Shown here piece after piece: positions 29,758 through 38,730 of a DNA stretch of 64,000 bases (positions are counted from its first letter, which is position 1; each line of letters begins with the position of its first letter). The notes below the pieces were generated by a model, which was given only the letters and a program-made list of their open reading frames with translations, ran no database searches and was not told where the DNA came from. Origin of the DNA: JALORV01 sp963769745 (GTDB lineage Bacteria; Pseudomonadota; Gammaproteobacteria; Burkholderiales; Burkholderiaceae_F). The stretch covers positions 124,001 to 188,000 of the forward strand of contig CAVYNB010000029.1 in the NCBI GenBank assembly GCA_963769745.1, given 5' to 3'. The position numbers and the translations under genes are program-made.

Positions 29758-30371
29758 GCGATTCCGGCCTCGCAGGCACGCCGCTGCCGCCGATCCGGCA
29801 TCCATGGCTGGCGAAAGGCGCGCGCCGAGTGCTGGCGCTCTTTGGGTGGCGTGTGCGCTTCGATGGCCTGCCCGGACCGAAAGGCGTGGCGATCGTTTAT
29901 CCGCATACGTCCAACTGGGATTTCGTCATCGGCCTGCTCGCCAAGTGGGCGCTCGGGCTGCCGATTCGCTGGGTCGGCAAGGAATCGCTGTTCCGCGGGC
30001 TGACCGGCGCAACGCTGGGCCGACTGATGCGACTGTGGGGCGGTCGCCCGGTCGATCGTCGCCATTCGAGCGGCGCCGTTGATCAGCTCGCCCGATTGAT
30101 GGACGAGGAGCCGTGGTTCTGGCTCGGCCTGTCGCCGGAAGGCACGCGCCAGCACACTGACCACCTCCGCTCCGGCTTCTATCACCTCGCGCTTCGGCTC
30201 GACCTACCGGTGGCGCTGGCCTACATCGACTATCGCCTGCGGGAGATCGGAGTCACACGGTTCGTTCGCATGACCGGCGACCGCGAACGCGATCTCGCCG
30301 AGCTGCGCGCGTTCTACGCCGACAAGGTGGGACGCTATCCCGAGCAGGCAAGCACGATCGCGTTCAAATGA
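29754..30371 (+). CDS. PlsC-like 1-acyl-glycerol-3-phosphate acyltransferase-family protein
   Basis: A 205-residue acyltransferase-like protein. It has the H-x4-D catalytic motif HTSNWD and the downstream SPEGTRQ glycerophosphate-binding motif of the PlsC superfamily, with KESLFRGLTG between. Probable substrates are lysophospholipids, but this short subfamily is not well characterised. The TTG start at 29754 overlaps the dut stop (TTGA), which decides the start. It is the last gene of the chain; two inverted repeats lie downstream. Confidence 0.8.
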   Translation: MSDSGLAGTPLPPIRHPWLAKGARRVLALFGWRVRFDGLPGPKGVAIVYPHTSNWDFVIGLLAKWALGLPIRWVGKESLFRGLTGATLGRLMRLWGGRPVDRRHSSGAVDQLARLMDEEPWFWLGLSPEGTRQHTDHLRSGFYHLALRLDLPVALAYIDYRLREIGVTRFVRMTGDRERDLAELRAFYADKVGRYPEQASTIAFK

Positions 30372-30397
30372 GATTGCGGCGCTGCGCGCCGCCCCTA

Positions 30398-30490
30398 TGC
30401 GCGCCTGCCCGGCCGCCCGAAGGGCGCGCATCCGATCCGATCAGTCGAGGTGCACATGCGCCGGCGCATGCCGGCGCGTACACCTCGACT
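30398..30490. terminator. Two inverted repeats between convergent genes, probable terminator region
   Basis: First, TGCGCGCC (30398-30405) pairs with GGCGCGCA (30423-30430). Second and stronger, 30443-30490 forms a stem of about 20 bp with a small bulge: the arms begin AGTCGAGGTG and end CACCTCGACT, and the inner part is GCGCCGG/CCGGCGC. No U-tract follows, so this is either a rho-independent terminator of poor form or a roadblock/stability hairpin between the acyltransferase gene and fccB. Confidence 0.5.
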
Positions 30491-30495
30491 GCCGG

Positions 30496-31790
30496 CTACG
30501 TCAGCATGTCCGCCCAGATCGTCTGGGCCCAGCCGTTGGCATACGCGCCTTCGAGCGCCCAGGACGCGCGATCCTGCGACGAGATGCCGCCGGCGCCTGC
30601 AACCGGCTCGAGCGTCTTTTTCTCCGGCACCCAGCGGTGCACGCTGGCCACGTGCACGGCGTTCTTGTCGTCGACGAAGCTGTAGCAGGTGTTGGCCATC
30701 ATCGGCGGAGTGACCGGCGCGACCGTTGAGCAACTCGACGATCGCGGCAGCTGCCGCCTTGCCGTGCTGGTTGGCCATGTGGCCCGACTTCGGCATCGCC
30801 GGCGCCGACAGCGTCGCGTCTCCGAGCACGTGCACACCCTTGACCTTGATCGACTCGAGCGTGGTCCAGTCGACCTCGCACCAGCGGTTGTTGCTCGTGA
30901 TCAGCCCGGCGTCCCGCGCGAGGTTCGCCGCACGTTGCATCGGTATGAAGTTGACGACATCGCCGCGCACCTTGTCGCCGATCTCGGTGACCAGCGTGCC
31001 GGTCTTAATGTCGATTTCGGTGACCGGCGAGGCGACGCGATAGTCGACGATGCCCTTGTAGTCTTCGCCGAACACGCGCGAGAAGAGCGGCTTCTTCGAC
31101 ACGTAGTCCGGATTCGCGTCGAGCACGATCAGCTTGCTCTTCGGCTTGGATTGCTTCAGGTACCACGCAATCTGGCACGCGCGCTCATACGGCCCGGGCG
31201 GGCAGCGATACGGCGCCAGCGGAATCGCCATCACGACCACGCCACCGTCCTTCAGTTCGGTGAGCTGGCGGCGCAGGGCCACGGTCTGCGGCCCCGCCTT
31301 CCAGGCGTGCAAGACAGTCCCTTCGGCCGCCGCCGACCAGCCCTGCAGGCGTTCGTACATGAAGTCGATGCCCGGGCGAAACGACCAGCCGGTCATAGGC
31401 AAGCATGCCGCCGGACGCGAGCCGGACCTGCTTCTTGTCGGCGTCGATCGCCGTCACGGTGTCGCGCACGCGCTTGACGCCGTGCTTGTCGAGCCCGGCA
31501 TAGCTGACCGTGATGTCAGCCATCGTCCGCGATCCGGCCAGGACCAGATTGGAGATCGGGCACGAAATGAAGGCTTCATTCGGATCGACCAGGGTGACGT
31601 CGATCGCGCCCTCGGACCACAGGCGCAGATACTTGGCCGCCGTCGCGCCGCCGTAACCGGCACCGATCACGACCACTTTTCCGATCGGCTTCTTGCTGTC
31701 CATGGTCGCGCAGGCCGACAGGGTCGACGTCGCCGCGGTTGCCGACAGGGCTATCAACAGGTCACGACGAGAGAGGTTTGGAGTGTTCAT
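30496..31790 (-). CDS. fccB: Flavocytochrome c sulfide dehydrogenase flavoprotein subunit, with two +1 frameshifts
   Basis: FAD-binding subunit of sulfide dehydrogenase (FccB/SoxF family), which oxidises sulfide in the periplasm and passes electrons to cytochrome c. A twin-arginine signal is present (LSRRDLLIALSATAAT, followed by LSAC). The FAD site is VVVIGAGYGGATAAKYL; family blocks are FISCPISNLVLAG, YRCPPGPYERACQIAWYLK and, at the C-terminus, CYSFVDDKNAVHV. Surplus bases near 31370-31378 and 30721-30727 split it into three frames; correction gives 430 aa. It follows the cytochrome gene by ten bases. Confidence 0.85.
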
Positions 31791-31800
31791 GAGTCCGTCC

Positions 31801-32118
31801 CTAGCGTGCCGGCGACTGCCGCGAGAAAAAATCGGCGACCAGTTCGATCTGCTGGTCGGTGTAGCCCTTGGCGAGCTGATGCATGATCGTGGCCGGGCGC
31901 TTGCCGTCACGGAATGCCTTCATCTGGTCGACGATGTAGGTCTTCTGCTGGCCGGCCAGGCTGGGCATCGCACCCTTGGCATTGCCGGTCGTGCCGTGGC
32001 AGTTCGCACAGTTGGATGCCAGGTAGCCCGCATTGGCGGGCAGTGCCGGGGCCTGCGCGAACACCGTGGATGTCGCGAGCGCCAGAAGCGCGCCGGTGAC
32101 CGTTGTCGTTGTTTTCAC
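31801..32118 (-). CDS. Class I cytochrome c, likely FccA-type subunit of sulfide dehydrogenase
   Basis: A 105-residue periplasmic monoheme cytochrome. The signal peptide (MKTTTTVTGALLALATSTVF, cleaved near FAQ) is followed by one heme site CANCH and a probable axial methionine in ATIMHQLAKGYTD. The GTG start has AAGGAG eight bases upstream. It directly precedes fccB, so it is the probable electron acceptor. Classical FccA can be monoheme or diheme; this is the short monoheme type. Confidence 0.88.
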   Translation of the reverse strand: MKTTTTVTGALLALATSTVFAQAPALPANAGYLASNCANCHGTTGNAKGAMPSLAGQQKTYIVDQMKAFRDGKRPATIMHQLAKGYTDQQIELVADFFSRQSPAR

Positions 32119-32136
32119 AATGCTGTCTCCTTGAAC

Positions 32137-32164
32137 AAAAAAGCCCGCAGGGTCTCTGCGGGCT
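32137..32164 (-). terminator. Intrinsic terminator of clpSA, adjoining the fccAB leader
   Basis: A perfect nine-base-pair stem (AGCCCGCAG with CTGCGGGCT on the minus strand, 32156-32164 and 32142-32150), five-base loop and six Ts (32142-32137). It lies 100 bases after clpA and ends only 18 bases before the cytochrome GTG. Confidence 0.85.
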
Positions 32165-32166
32165 CC

Positions 32167-32195
32167 ATTGGAGGCAGTTTCGGCGCGGCCGTCAA
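32167..32195 (-). promoter_or_regulatory. Predicted sigma-70 promoter of fccAB
   Basis: Minus strand: -35 TTGACG (32190-32195), exactly 17 bases, -10 TCCAAT (32167-32172). Transcription would begin around 32160, inside the hairpin annotated as the clpSA terminator, about 40 bases before the cytochrome start codon. Confidence 0.45.
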
Positions 32196-32264
32196 CCCGT
32201 TGTCCGGGCGCGGCGGCCGTTTCTCAATACAGGCAACTCATTTACTTAGAAGCCTGAGGCCCCG

Positions 32265-34571
32265 TTACTCTGACAGCACCGGTTCACCCTGCTCGCGCCG
32301 CGGCGCATCACCGCTGTCCGAGGGCGGGAAATCGAGCTTCACGTTGCCGTCGCCGTCGACATCGACCTCCACCCGGCCTCCGCTCACCAGCTTGCCGAAC
32401 AGCAGTTCGTCGGCCAGCGCCTTGCGGATCGTGTCCTGGATCAGCCGCGCCATCGGCCGCGCGCCCATCACCGGGTCGAATCCCTTCTTTGCCAGGTGCG
32501 TGCGCAGCGCATCGGTGAAGACGATGTCGACCTTCTTCTCGTGCAGCTGGTCCTCGAGCTGCATCAGGAACTTGTCGACCACGCGCAGCACCACCTCTTC
32601 GTTGAGCGCCTTGAACGAAATGATCGCATCGAGCCGGTTGCGGAACTCGGGCGTGAACATCCGCTTGATGTCGGCCATCTCGTCGCCGGCTTCACGCGTG
32701 TTCGAAAAGCCGATGGCGGTCCTCTGCAGCGTCTCGGCGCCCGCATTGGTCGTCATCACGATGATCACGTTGCGGAAATCCGCCTTGCGGCCATTGTTGT
32801 CGGTCAGCGTGCCGTGATCCATGACCTGCAGCAGGATGTTGAAGATATCCGGATGCGCCTTCTCGATCTCGTCGAGCAGCAGCACGGCATGCGGCTTCTT
32901 GCTGATGGCTTCGGTCAGCAGACCGCCCTGGTCGAAGCCGACGTAGCCCGGAGGCGCACCGATCAGGCGACTGACGGCATGGCGTTCCATGTACTCCGAC
33001 ATGTCGAAGCGGATCAGCTCGATCCCCATCGTGAAGGCGAGCTGCTTGGCGACCTCGGTCTTGCCGACGCCGGTCGGGCCTGAGAAAAGGAACGAACCGA
33101 TCGGCTTGTCCGGCTTGCCGAGCCCCGAACGTGCCATCTTGATCGCGGCAGCCAGTGCCTCGATTGCCGGGTCCTGGCCGAAAACGACATTCTTGAGGTT
33201 GCGGTCGAGGTTCTTCAGCTGCGCGCGGTCGTCGCTCGACACGGTCTGCGGCGGGATGCGCGCGATCTTGGCGATGATCTCCTCGACCTCGTTCTTGCCG
33301 ATCGTCTTCTTCTGCTTCGACTTCGGCAGGATGCGCTGCGCGGCACCGGCCTCGTCGATGACGTCGATCGCCTTGTCCGGCAGGTGCCGGTCGTTGATGA
33401 ACTTGGCCGAGAGTTCCGCCGCGGCGGTGATCGCGCCTGCCGAGTACTTGACGCCGTGATGCTCTTCAAAGCGCGACTTCAGCCCCTTCAGGATCTCGAT
33501 CGTCTGCTGCACCGTCGGCTCGTTGACGTCGATCTTCTGGAAGCGACGCGACAGTGCATGGTCTTTTTCGAAGATGCCGCGGTATTCGTTGTAGGTGGTC
33601 GCGCCGATGCACTTGAGCGCACCGCTCGCCAGCGCCGGCTTCAGCAGGTTCGACGCGTCGAGCGTGCCGCCCGAGGCGGAACCTGCACCGATCAGCGTGT
33701 GGATCTCGTCGATGAAGAGCACGGCGTTGCTGTTGGCTTTCAACTGCTTCAGCACCGCCTTGAGGCGCTGCTCGAAGTCACCGCGATACTTGGTGCCGGC
33801 CAGCAGAGCGCCCATGTCGAGCGAATAGACATTCGACTTGTCGAGGATCTCGGGAACATCGCCCTTGACGATGCGCCAGGCGAGGCCTTCGGCAATGGCG
33901 GTCTTGCCAACGCCGGCCTCGCCGACCAGCAGCGGGTTGTTCTTGCGTCGGCGGCACAGGACCTGGATCACGCGCTCGACCTCGGGCTCGCGCCCGATCA
34001 GCGGATCGATCTTGCCTTCCTTGGCCAGCGCATTGAGATTCTGTGTGTATTGCTCGAGCGGCGACGGCTGGTCCTTGCCCTCGCCCTCCTGCTCCTGCTC
34101 GGCGGCGGGCTTCGCCTTTTCTTCGCCCTGCCCCGACTTCGTGATGCCGTGCGAGATGAAATTGACGACATCAAGACGCGTGACGCCCTGCTGGTGCAGG
34201 TAATACACCGCGTGCGAGTCCTTCTCGCCGAAGATCGCGACGAGGACGTTGGCGCCCGTGACTTCCTTCTTGCCGTTGCTCGTGCTCTGCACGTGCATGA
34301 TGGCGCGCTGGATCACGCGCTGGAATCCGAGCGTGGGCTGCGTGTCCGCCTCGGAATTCGGGGGCAGGATCGGCGTGTTGTCGGCAATGAAGTTCTGCAG
34401 GTTCTTTCGCAGGTCCTCGATGTTGCATGCACAGGCACGCAGCACCTCCGCTGCCGACGGATTGTCGAGCAGCGCGAGCAGCAGGTGCTCGACGGTGATG
34501 AATTCGTGCCGGGCCTGGCGCGCCTCGACAAAGGCCATGTGCAGGCTGACTTCGAGTTCCTGGGCGATCAT
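32265..34571 (-). CDS. clpA: ATP-dependent Clp protease ATP-binding subunit ClpA
   Basis: AAA+ unfoldase that feeds substrates to ClpP. The 768-residue protein has the N-domain that binds ClpS (MIAQELEVSLHMAFVEAR), AAA-1 with Walker A VGEAGVGKTAIAEGLA and Walker B LFIDEIHTLIGAG, and AAA-2 with FSGPTGVGKTEVAKQLA and VLLLDEIEKAH. The IGF-type ClpP-binding loop is in the AAA-2 domain (TAIGFSNTR). GGAGG precedes the ATG, which overlaps the clpS stop codon. Confidence 0.97.
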   Translation of the reverse strand: MIAQELEVSLHMAFVEARQARHEFITVEHLLLALLDNPSAAEVLRACACNIEDLRKNLQNFIADNTPILPPNSEADTQPTLGFQRVIQRAIMHVQSTSNGKKEVTGANVLVAIFGEKDSHAVYYLHQQGVTRLDVVNFISHGITKSGQGEEKAKPAAEQEQEGEGKDQPSPLEQYTQNLNALAKEGKIDPLIGREPEVERVIQVLCRRRKNNPLLVGEAGVGKTAIAEGLAWRIVKGDVPEILDKSNVYSLDMGALLAGTKYRGDFEQRLKAVLKQLKANSNAVLFIDEIHTLIGAGSASGGTLDASNLLKPALASGALKCIGATTYNEYRGIFEKDHALSRRFQKIDVNEPTVQQTIEILKGLKSRFEEHHGVKYSAGAITAAAELSAKFINDRHLPDKAIDVIDEAGAAQRILPKSKQKKTIGKNEVEEIIAKIARIPPQTVSSDDRAQLKNLDRNLKNVVFGQDPAIEALAAAIKMARSGLGKPDKPIGSFLFSGPTGVGKTEVAKQLAFTMGIELIRFDMSEYMERHAVSRLIGAPPGYVGFDQGGLLTEAISKKPHAVLLLDEIEKAHPDIFNILLQVMDHGTLTDNNGRKADFRNVIIVMTTNAGAETLQRTAIGFSNTREAGDEMADIKRMFTPEFRNRLDAIISFKALNEEVVLRVVDKFLMQLEDQLHEKKVDIVFTDALRTHLAKKGFDPVMGARPMARLIQDTIRKALADELLFGKLVSGGRVEVDVDGDGNVKLDFPPSDSGDAPRREQGEPVLSE

Positions 34572-34876
34572 GCTTCCTCCATCACGCACTGCAGCGGATG
34601 CTGATGCTGGCGTGAATAACTGCAGACTTGCTCGACCTTGGTCGCGGCGATATCGCGGGGGTAGACGCCACAGACGCCGCGTCCTTCGTGATGCACCTTC
34701 AGCATGATCTGGGTTGCCTGTTCTCTCCCTTTGCCGAAGAACTTCTGCAGGACTCCGACCACGAATTCCATTGGCGTGTAGTCGTCGTTCAACAGAACCA
34801 CCTGGTACATGGGCGGCGGCTTGACTCGAGAAGCCTGCTTCTCGACGACCGTGCCTTCGTCAATCCGCTCACTCAT
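34568..34876 (-). CDS. clpS: ClpS, N-end rule adaptor for ClpAP
   Basis: A 102-residue adaptor that delivers proteins with destabilising N-termini to ClpA. Conserved features: PPPMYQVVLLNDDYTPMEFV, the helix QKFFGKGREQATQIMLKVHH and VYPRDIAATKVEQV. The start is the ATG at 34876 (MSERIDEGTVV); the upstream codons of the frame look non-conserved. The stop overlaps the clpA start (ATGA). Confidence 0.95.
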   Translation of the reverse strand: MSERIDEGTVVEKQASRVKPPPMYQVVLLNDDYTPMEFVVGVLQKFFGKGREQATQIMLKVHHEGRGVCGVYPRDIAATKVEQVCSYSRQHQHPLQCVMEEA

Positions 34877-35295
34877 TGACCCGCATTCTATGCAAACCGG
34901 ACCCACTTACCCGTATACAAAAAGCGTACCAATCATACGGTAAATCATTCTGTGCCCCGCTGAATTTCCGACTGCGGCACAGGGCACAAACGCATGAAGC
35001 ATCAGAGGTGAAACACAACTTTCGGTTCCTTGAACGTATTGAAAATCGACACTGAGAGCAGCCGCGCCCAAAGCAACCGGAGCGGCGGTTGTCATGCCAA
35101 GAACGCGGCGGCGGTCCTCGTCGGAGACCGCTTGACCGCCGGGGCTTTTGCTCGAACAATCCCGCCATCAAGCCGGTATGCGCAGGCATGCGGGGCGGAT
35201 GCGCACCCAAAATGAAGCGGATGTGCGCGGAATCGGGGCAGCGCCGGCCGCCAGAGTCAGCGGCGCCGCTCCTTCAATCGTGGGAAGGAAGAGGC
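34877..35295. other. Divergent intergenic region between clpS and cspA
   Basis: A 419-base region with no supported gene. The side near clpS (34900-34960) is AT-rich and must hold the clpS promoter; a TAGAAT (34885-34890, minus) is only nine bases from the ATG and has no partner -35. The 250 bases before cspA are GC-rich and could form the long structured leader usual for cold-shock mRNAs. I could not identify a confident promoter. Confidence 0.4.
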
Positions 35296-35502
35296 ATGGC
35301 GACAGGTACGGTCAAGTGGTTCAACGACGCTAAAGGGTACGGCTTCATCACACCGGACGACGGGGGCGAAGACTTGTTCGCTCACTTCTCGGCCATACAG
35401 ATGAACGGCTTCAAGACCCTGAAGGAAGGACAGAAGGTGCAATTCGAGGTCGTGCAGGGTCCGAAAGGCAAGCAGGCGTCGAACATCACGGCACCCGCCT
35501 GA
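35296..35502 (+). CDS. cspA: Cold-shock domain protein (CspA family)
   Basis: A 68-residue single-stranded nucleic-acid chaperone. It contains RNP1 KGYGFITPDD and RNP2 DLFAHFSAIQ of the cold-shock domain, starting MATGTVKWFNDAKGYGFI. Betaproteobacterial members often are constitutive rather than strictly cold-induced. A long upstream region without genes and a strong terminator 22 bases downstream indicate a single-gene transcript. Confidence 0.96.
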   Translation: MATGTVKWFNDAKGYGFITPDDGGEDLFAHFSAIQMNGFKTLKEGQKVQFEVVQGPKGKQASNITAPA

Positions 35503-35524
35503 AGCAAGGCACGCTCCGCATCAA

Positions 35525-35546
35525 CCCCGCTGCGGCGGGGTTTTTT
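35525..35546 (+). terminator. Intrinsic terminator of cspA
   Basis: A six-base-pair GC stem, CCCCGC (35525-35530) with GCGGGG (35535-35540), four-base loop, followed by six Ts. Confidence 0.9.
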
Positions 35547-35560
35547 ATTGGCTGCGCTCG

Positions 35561-35950
35561 CTCGTGTACGCGACCGCTTCGCGGTCGCACGTGCACTCGC
35601 GGCGGCACGGTTCTCGCTGCGCGAGAACCGCAAAGACTGGCTTGTCGGCTGCGCTCCGGAGCGGCCGCGCGCTTCGCCGAAGAACAAGGGCGGGCACCCC
35701 ACCCCGCGATGCACCGAGCCGGCTGCTGTTTCGTCATTGCCCTCCCCGCCAGGCGGGGAGGGAGAGGGAGGGGTGCCAACACCCTCCCGCGTGGCGGGAG
35801 GGCAGGGTGGGTGCCGTGCAGTTGAAACTCGGCGGAGCGCGCGGCCGCTCCGGAGCGCAGCCGACTGATCAGTCTTGAGCGGTTCCGCGCAACGCGCGAA
35901 CCGTACCGGTCCGAGTGCACGTGCGATCGCGCAGCGATCGCGTACACGAG
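35561..35950. repeat. 390 bp nested inverted-repeat element between cspA and icd
   Basis: Two related arms of about 120 bases in inverted orientation: 35561-35680 and 35829-35950. Each arm carries a hairpin next to GCACGTGCACTCG: GCGACCGC/GCGGTCGC in the left and GCGATCGC/GCGATCGC in the right, a compensated C-G to T-A change. Each arm also has a second hairpin (GGTTCTCGC/GCGAGAACC on the left) and the shared GGCTGCGCTCCGGAGCGGCC. Between the arms, GGCACCCCACCC (35693-35704) is inverted as GGGTGGGTGCC (35805-35815) around two REP-like hairpins: CCCTCCCCGCC/GGCGGGGAGGG (35740-35762) and CCCTCCCGC/GCGGGAGGG (35782-35802). No open frame looks real. No obvious target-site duplication flanks it. 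It resembles a composite REP/BIME or a MITE. Confidence 0.85.
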
Positions 35951-35962
35951 GACCGCGCCGGC

Positions 35963-37211
<1,249 letters not shown>

Positions 37212-37560
37212 GATGTCTCCGAGCTGTGTCTTCTTGTGGACGGCAAACGGTTCCGGAATGCAGCCGGACGCCCGTCATGCCCGAGCGAAACTGGCCAAGC
37301 AGTGTACTCGGCCCCGACTGCGCGTTGCATGGCTACGCATTGGCCCAAGTCAACCGATGGCGATGTCCGATCGTTGGGCAACCCATGCTGCCGACCCACA
37401 TCACAGCAACTGCCGGCGCCGCGCCGTTGGGCGCCGCGGGACATGCACCAGTGGGTTGCCGCAGAGCGTCGATCAGCGCCCCGTGCCTTGCGAACGCTGA
37501 CGGCCGTGTCGCGGTCATCAGGGTAAAGTGAGCCGCGCCAATTCAACACCGAGCATCAGC
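37212..37560. other. Divergent intergenic region between icd and the DUF192 gene
   Basis: About 350 bases without a supported gene. It must contain the icd promoter; a minus-strand TACACT about 90 bases upstream of icd is the only -10-like sequence I noted, without a matching -35. No inverted repeats or recognised riboswitch are apparent. Confidence 0.35.
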
Positions 37561-38025
37561 ATGTCCCGACGATTTCCGCGGCTCGAAGCCGCGCTGCCAC
37601 TGTTTCTCTGCGTCTTCGTGTCCCTTGCGGTTCACGCCCAGACGGGACCGCAGCCGACCTTGCCGAAAACGCGGCTGTCCGCCGGCATGCATGTGATCAC
37701 GGCAGAGATGGCCACCACGCCGCAGAGCCGGACCATCGGAATGATGTTTCGCGAGAAGACGGCGCCGAATCACGGCATGCTTTTTATCTTCGAGTACAAG
37801 GCACAGCAGTGCTTCTGGATGCTCAATACGCCGTTGCCGCTGTCGATTGCCTTCATCGACGAAGACGGGACGATCCTTCAGATCACCGACATGGCACCGA
37901 AGAGCGAGGCGTTGCACTGTTCGCAACGCCCGGTGCGCTATGCGCTCGAGATGGAACAGGGATGGTTCGCCAAGAAGGGCGCGGGCGTTGGCTCGAAGAT
38001 CGGCGGCCTGCCCGGCTCCCGCTAG
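37561..38025 (+). CDS. DUF192 family secreted protein
   Basis: A 154-residue protein of the DUF192 family, small beta-rich proteins of unknown function. A signal peptide precedes the domain (FPRLEAALPLFLCVFVSLAV, cleaved near VHAQ). The domain block is RTIGMMFREKTAPNHGMLFI, then CFWMLNTPLPLSIAFID, and a conserved ALEMEQGWF. I start at the ATG at 37561; a GTG 33 bases earlier with AGGG close by is an alternative. It converges with sodB. Confidence 0.85.
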   Translation: MSRRFPRLEAALPLFLCVFVSLAVHAQTGPQPTLPKTRLSAGMHVITAEMATTPQSRTIGMMFREKTAPNHGMLFIFEYKAQQCFWMLNTPLPLSIAFIDEDGTILQITDMAPKSEALHCSQRPVRYALEMEQGWFAKKGAGVGSKIGGLPGSR

Positions 38026-38081
38026 CGCCGCGTCGATGCGACGGCCGCCACGCGGCCGCCACCCGCGGACAAGAACCGCTT

Positions 38082-38663
38082 TCAGCCGAAATTGCGCGCC
38101 GCGAAGTCCCAGTTGACGAGCGATGCGAGGAAAGCCTCGACGAACTTCGGTCGCGCATTGCGGTAGTCGATGTAGTAGGCGTGTTCCCACACGTCGACCG
38201 TCAGCAGCGCCTTGTCGGCCGTGGTCAGTGGCGTCGCGGCATTGCTCGTGTTGACGATGTCGACGCTGCCGTCGGCCTTCTTCACCAGCCAGGTCCAGCC
38301 GGAGCCGAAGTTACCGACCGCGCTCTTCGCAAAGGCCTCCTTGAAAGCCCCGTAGGAGCCCCACTTCGTCGCGATCGCCTGCGCCAGCGCGCCTTTCGGC
38401 TCGCCACCGCCGCCGGGCTTCATGCAGTTCCAGAAGAACGTGTGATTCCACACCTGGGCCGCATTGTTGAACACGCCTCCTGACGACTTGCGCACGATGT
38501 CCTCGAGCGACAGCGATTCGAACTCGGTGCCCTTGATCAGGTTGTTGAGGTTGGTGACGTAGGCCTGGTGGTGCTTGCCGTAGTGGTATTCGAAGGTCTC
38601 CTTCGACATGTGCGGCGCCAGAGCATCGGTGGCGTACGGAAGTGCTGGGAGCGTGTGTTCCAT
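38082..38663 (-). CDS. sodB: Superoxide dismutase [Fe]
   Basis: Cytoplasmic enzyme converting superoxide to peroxide and oxygen. The 193-residue protein has the metal ligands in FEYHYGKHHQAYV and NHTFFW and in DVWEHAYYIDYRN. The block AVGNFGSGWTWLV and the overall pattern fit Fe-SOD rather than Mn-SOD. GAGG lies upstream of the ATG at 38663. It follows xseA on the same strand. Confidence 0.96.
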   Translation of the reverse strand: MEHTLPALPYATDALAPHMSKETFEYHYGKHHQAYVTNLNNLIKGTEFESLSLEDIVRKSSGGVFNNAAQVWNHTFFWNCMKPGGGGEPKGALAQAIATKWGSYGAFKEAFAKSAVGNFGSGWTWLVKKADGSVDIVNTSNAATPLTTADKALLTVDVWEHAYYIDYRNARPKFVEAFLASLVNWDFAARNFG

Positions 38664-38730
38664 GCTGGACCTCGGGGGAAAGTCGCGGGAGAAAAGTGCG
38701 GTGGAGAACGGAGATTCTATCGTCGCAAGC

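Noticed and set aside
34907..35095. A 62-codon frame upstream of clpS on the minus strand
   Set aside because: No ribosome site, no recognisable motif, and it covers the region that must hold the clpS promoter.
35561..35950. A CRISPR array or tandem repeat
   Set aside because: The repeated units are inverted and only two, without regularly spaced unique spacers or cas genes.
35382..35962. Extension of icd into a 609-residue protein running through the repeat and cspA
   Set aside because: The true icd C-terminus is readable in the next frame and ends at 35963; the rest is translation of the palindromic element.
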